Of a stretch of 24,690 bases of DNA, positions 23,082 through 24,690 are shown piece by piece. Location: positions 1 through 24,690 of the forward strand of contig JBMFVV010000017.1 of the NCBI GenBank assembly GCA_049965815.1, in the 5' to 3' direction. Position 1 is the first letter of the stretch, and each line of letters begins with the position of its first letter. This DNA comes from GCA-001856825 sp049965815 (GTDB lineage Archaea > Thermoplasmatota > Thermoplasmata > Thermoplasmatales > GCA-001856825). The notes under the pieces are model-generated. The model was given only the letters and a program-made list of their open reading frames with translations, had not been told where the DNA came from and ran no database searches. Made by a program: the position numbers and the translations under genes.

Positions 23082-24532
23082 GCTTCAAACAGGTTCTTAA
23101 GCACTCTCCTTTCCTTAAGGAAGGAGAGGTCATTTCTATAGATGTCCCTGATATCATCAAGTTTAAGAACAGTCATCAGCAATCTCTCGAGTCCAAGCCC
23201 CCAAGCTGCCACGTTGTATTTTATTCCCCATGGTTTCAGAACTTCCGGCCGAAACATACCAGCCCCCCCTAGCTCCATGTCCTTACCCTTGAATGTCCCA
23301 TGAACTTCTAGGGAAGGTTCTGTATAAGGGAAGTAGCTAGGTTTGACCCATACATCCTTCACACCGAGTCTGTGATAGAACGTCTCCAGGGTGTCCATAA
23401 GTACCCCAAATGTAACCCCTTTTCCGGATATTACGCCCTCAACCTGTGAGAACTCGGCAAGATGCTGGGCATCGAGATTTTCCCTCCTGAAGATTTTCTC
23501 CACAGAGAATATCTTGCATTCTTCGGCCGGGTGTTCTGTTATGTATCTTATCGTGTTGACCGTAGTATGAGTCCTGAGGAGAAGCCTTGAAGCTTCCTCC
23601 TTTGACCATTTGTACTGCCAACCCTTAGAGCCAGCAATTCCCCTTTCGTGTACTTTTTTTATCTTTTTCACTTTGGAGGCATCAAGTTCCCCTTTTCCCT
23701 TCAGATAGAAAGTATCCTGCATATCTCTAGCAGGATGGTCCTGGGGGATGAAGAGCATATCCATATTCCAGAATGCCGTTTCCACTATCTGACCTTTAAG
23801 TTCCTTGAACCCCATTTCGAGCATTACTTCTCTTACTTCCTCGATGAATTCTGAGAGCGGATGGACCTTTCCAGGAAGATACCTAGGAGCATAGAGTGTG
23901 GGATCATAAGGTCTCAGAATCATTTGATCGTTGAATTTTTCTATAATCTCTGGCGTTATCTGACTGATCTCGTCACTTTCTTCAAGCAATTCTGGTGAAA
24001 TTTGTTCACCGACTGCCGTAAGCTTAATCGTTCTCTCCATTCTTACCTTCTCGTTTATGAACCCTTTTCTTGGTTTGAGCAGCTGGGCATCTTGTTCGCT
24101 TAATTTCCCGCTTTTTGCAGCTTCAAGTGCAATCCTTGTTCTGGCGATATGTTCTCTTACCTTCTCCAAATCGCCAATCATTAAATCGCCGTTAACTACC
24201 CTTGCACCGTTCTTGAATAACTGTGCAAGACCGTACCTCAGATCATCTCCCATTATTTTTTCGAGTTCCTGAGTTTTCCTATGGCCTGACACGTAGAGAT
24301 TTAACAGATTTTCTTCTGGAAGACCTGATAACAGAACCTTTTCACCCTCCGAACCTATATAAAAGTAAGTGACGGGTTTCTCCATCACATTTATTATCTT
24401 CTTCTCTCGCAACCATGATATGGAACTAGCAACTTCATTTTTATCAAATATCTTGAAGAGCTCTTCCGTTCCTACGTATCCCTTGCCCTTCAGATACTTT
24501 ATGAGTTTCTTTTCTCCATTGGTGAGTTCCAT
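23078..24532 (-). CDS. pheS: Phenylalanyl-tRNA synthetase alpha subunit
   Basis: PheS carries the aminoacylation site of the alpha2beta2 enzyme. In the 484-residue archaeal-type protein, winged-helix-like N-terminal domains (about 1-190; for example KLIKYLKGKGYVGTEELFKIF) precede the class II catalytic domain. That domain has the motif-1 region (HPLSEFIEEVREVMLEMGF), DHPARDMQDTFYLKG, motif 2 in LLLRTHTTVNTIRYI, the substrate pocket around GGAGMFRPEVLKPWGI and motif 3 AAWGLGLERLLMTVL. The ATG has a TATA box centred 27 bases upstream. The gene converges on the unknown 198-residue gene, sharing bases at the stops. The beta subunit gene is not in the window. Confidence 0.96.
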   Translation of the reverse strand: MELTNGEKKLIKYLKGKGYVGTEELFKIFDKNEVASSISWLREKKIINVMEKPVTYFYIGSEGEKVLLSGLPEENLLNLYVSGHRKTQELEKIMGDDLRYGLAQLFKNGARVVNGDLMIGDLEKVREHIARTRIALEAAKSGKLSEQDAQLLKPRKGFINEKVRMERTIKLTAVGEQISPELLEESDEISQITPEIIEKFNDQMILRPYDPTLYAPRYLPGKVHPLSEFIEEVREVMLEMGFKELKGQIVETAFWNMDMLFIPQDHPARDMQDTFYLKGKGELDASKVKKIKKVHERGIAGSKGWQYKWSKEEASRLLLRTHTTVNTIRYITEHPAEECKIFSVEKIFRRENLDAQHLAEFSQVEGVISGKGVTFGVLMDTLETFYHRLGVKDVWVKPSYFPYTEPSLEVHGTFKGKDMELGGAGMFRPEVLKPWGIKYNVAAWGLGLERLLMTVLKLDDIRDIYRNDLSFLKERRVLKNLFEA

Positions 24533-24556
24533 TGCTCTACCAATATTTCAGGCTTC

Positions 24557-24562
24557 ATATAA
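24557..24562 (-). promoter_or_regulatory. TATA box of pheS
   Basis: On the minus strand TTATAT is centred about 27 bases before ATG 24532, in the 47-base gap after the preceding gene. It implies a leaderless pheS mRNA. Confidence 0.5.
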
Positions 24563-24579
24563 CGTTTACCTTTTAATCT

Positions 24580-24690
24580 CTAACTCCCGCTCTTTTGCAT
24601 AATAGGTATCCCTAGCTCATCGATGATGTCCCGTGATTTCTTGGGAATTTCAGACATCTTCCATTCATCGGCTATCTTCAGCATGCTTAT
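24580..24690 (-). CDS. 3' end of an unrecognised gene upstream of pheS
   Basis: A frame open from the right edge ends at TAG (24582-24580), giving 36 C-terminal residues that include LKIADEWKMSEIP, then KKSRDIIDELGIPI and MQKSGS at the end. It is read in the same direction as pheS and ends 47 bases before it. The residues look like ordinary coding sequence (charged, amphipathic), but I cannot name the family. An in-frame ATG at 24684 means a very short separate gene cannot be fully excluded. Confidence 0.55.
   Translation of the reverse strand: MSMLKIADEWKMSEIPKKSRDIIDELGIPIMQKSGS

Overview
The window looks like a chromosomal stretch of an archaeon, most likely of the order Thermoplasmatales. 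The archaeal signs are a CobY-type guanylyltransferase in place of CobU, an archaeal CobT-like protein, the RNase P protein Rnp4, a THUMP-domain tRNA G10 methyltransferase, the archaeal bifunctional FBP aldolase/phosphatase and an archaeal PheS. Promoters have archaeal TATA boxes (box A). In the first genes of transcription units the box lies about 26-31 bases before the start codon, which implies leaderless mRNAs. Several internal genes carry Shine-Dalgarno sites instead, for example a full GGAGGTGA before sufB. The order-level placement is inference from gene content and AT-rich composition; no species is claimed.

Region 1 (1-7101) is a cobamide-assembly locus. After a 35-residue gene tail, a divergent pair of units starts from one TATA element at 2427-2436. 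Leftward runs cobT followed directly by an APC-family permease. Rightward runs a 51-codon small ORF, cobS, cobY, cbiB, a cobD-like PLP enzyme and cbiP, packed with overlaps. Together they cover amidation to cobyric acid, aminopropanol attachment, GTP activation and nucleotide-loop joining. No corrin-ring genes, corrinoid adenosyltransferase, threonine kinase or final phosphatase is visible here.

Region 2 (7102-14461) is housekeeping. It holds acylphosphatase, a 2-Cys peroxiredoxin, purM, the tRNA G10 methyltransferase, a 434-base non-coding gap, a class I methyltransferase and an unrecognised 78-residue protein. A compact leftward operon queE - AMMECR1 - pyrC - rnp4 follows.

Region 3 (14496-21063) is an iron-sulfur assembly locus. 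A SufR-like winged-helix regulator with three C-terminal cysteines is divergent from sufC-sufB-sufD-sufS-sufU. A 24-base inverted repeat sits directly over the sufC TATA box and is the best candidate operator in the window. A MeaB-type GTPase, normally a chaperone of adenosylcobalamin-dependent mutases, follows sufU and is a possible consumer of the coenzyme made by region 1.

Region 4 (21064-24690) holds a 315-base gap with a possible RNA hairpin, the gluconeogenic FBP aldolase/phosphatase, an unrecognised 198-residue winged-helix-like protein, pheS on the opposite strand and the tail of another leftward gene. The most interesting points are the suf regulator/operator pair, the shared TATA box, the small ORF coupled to cobS, and the permease fused into the cobT unit. 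I saw no CRISPR array, complete insertion sequence, rRNA or convincing tRNA.
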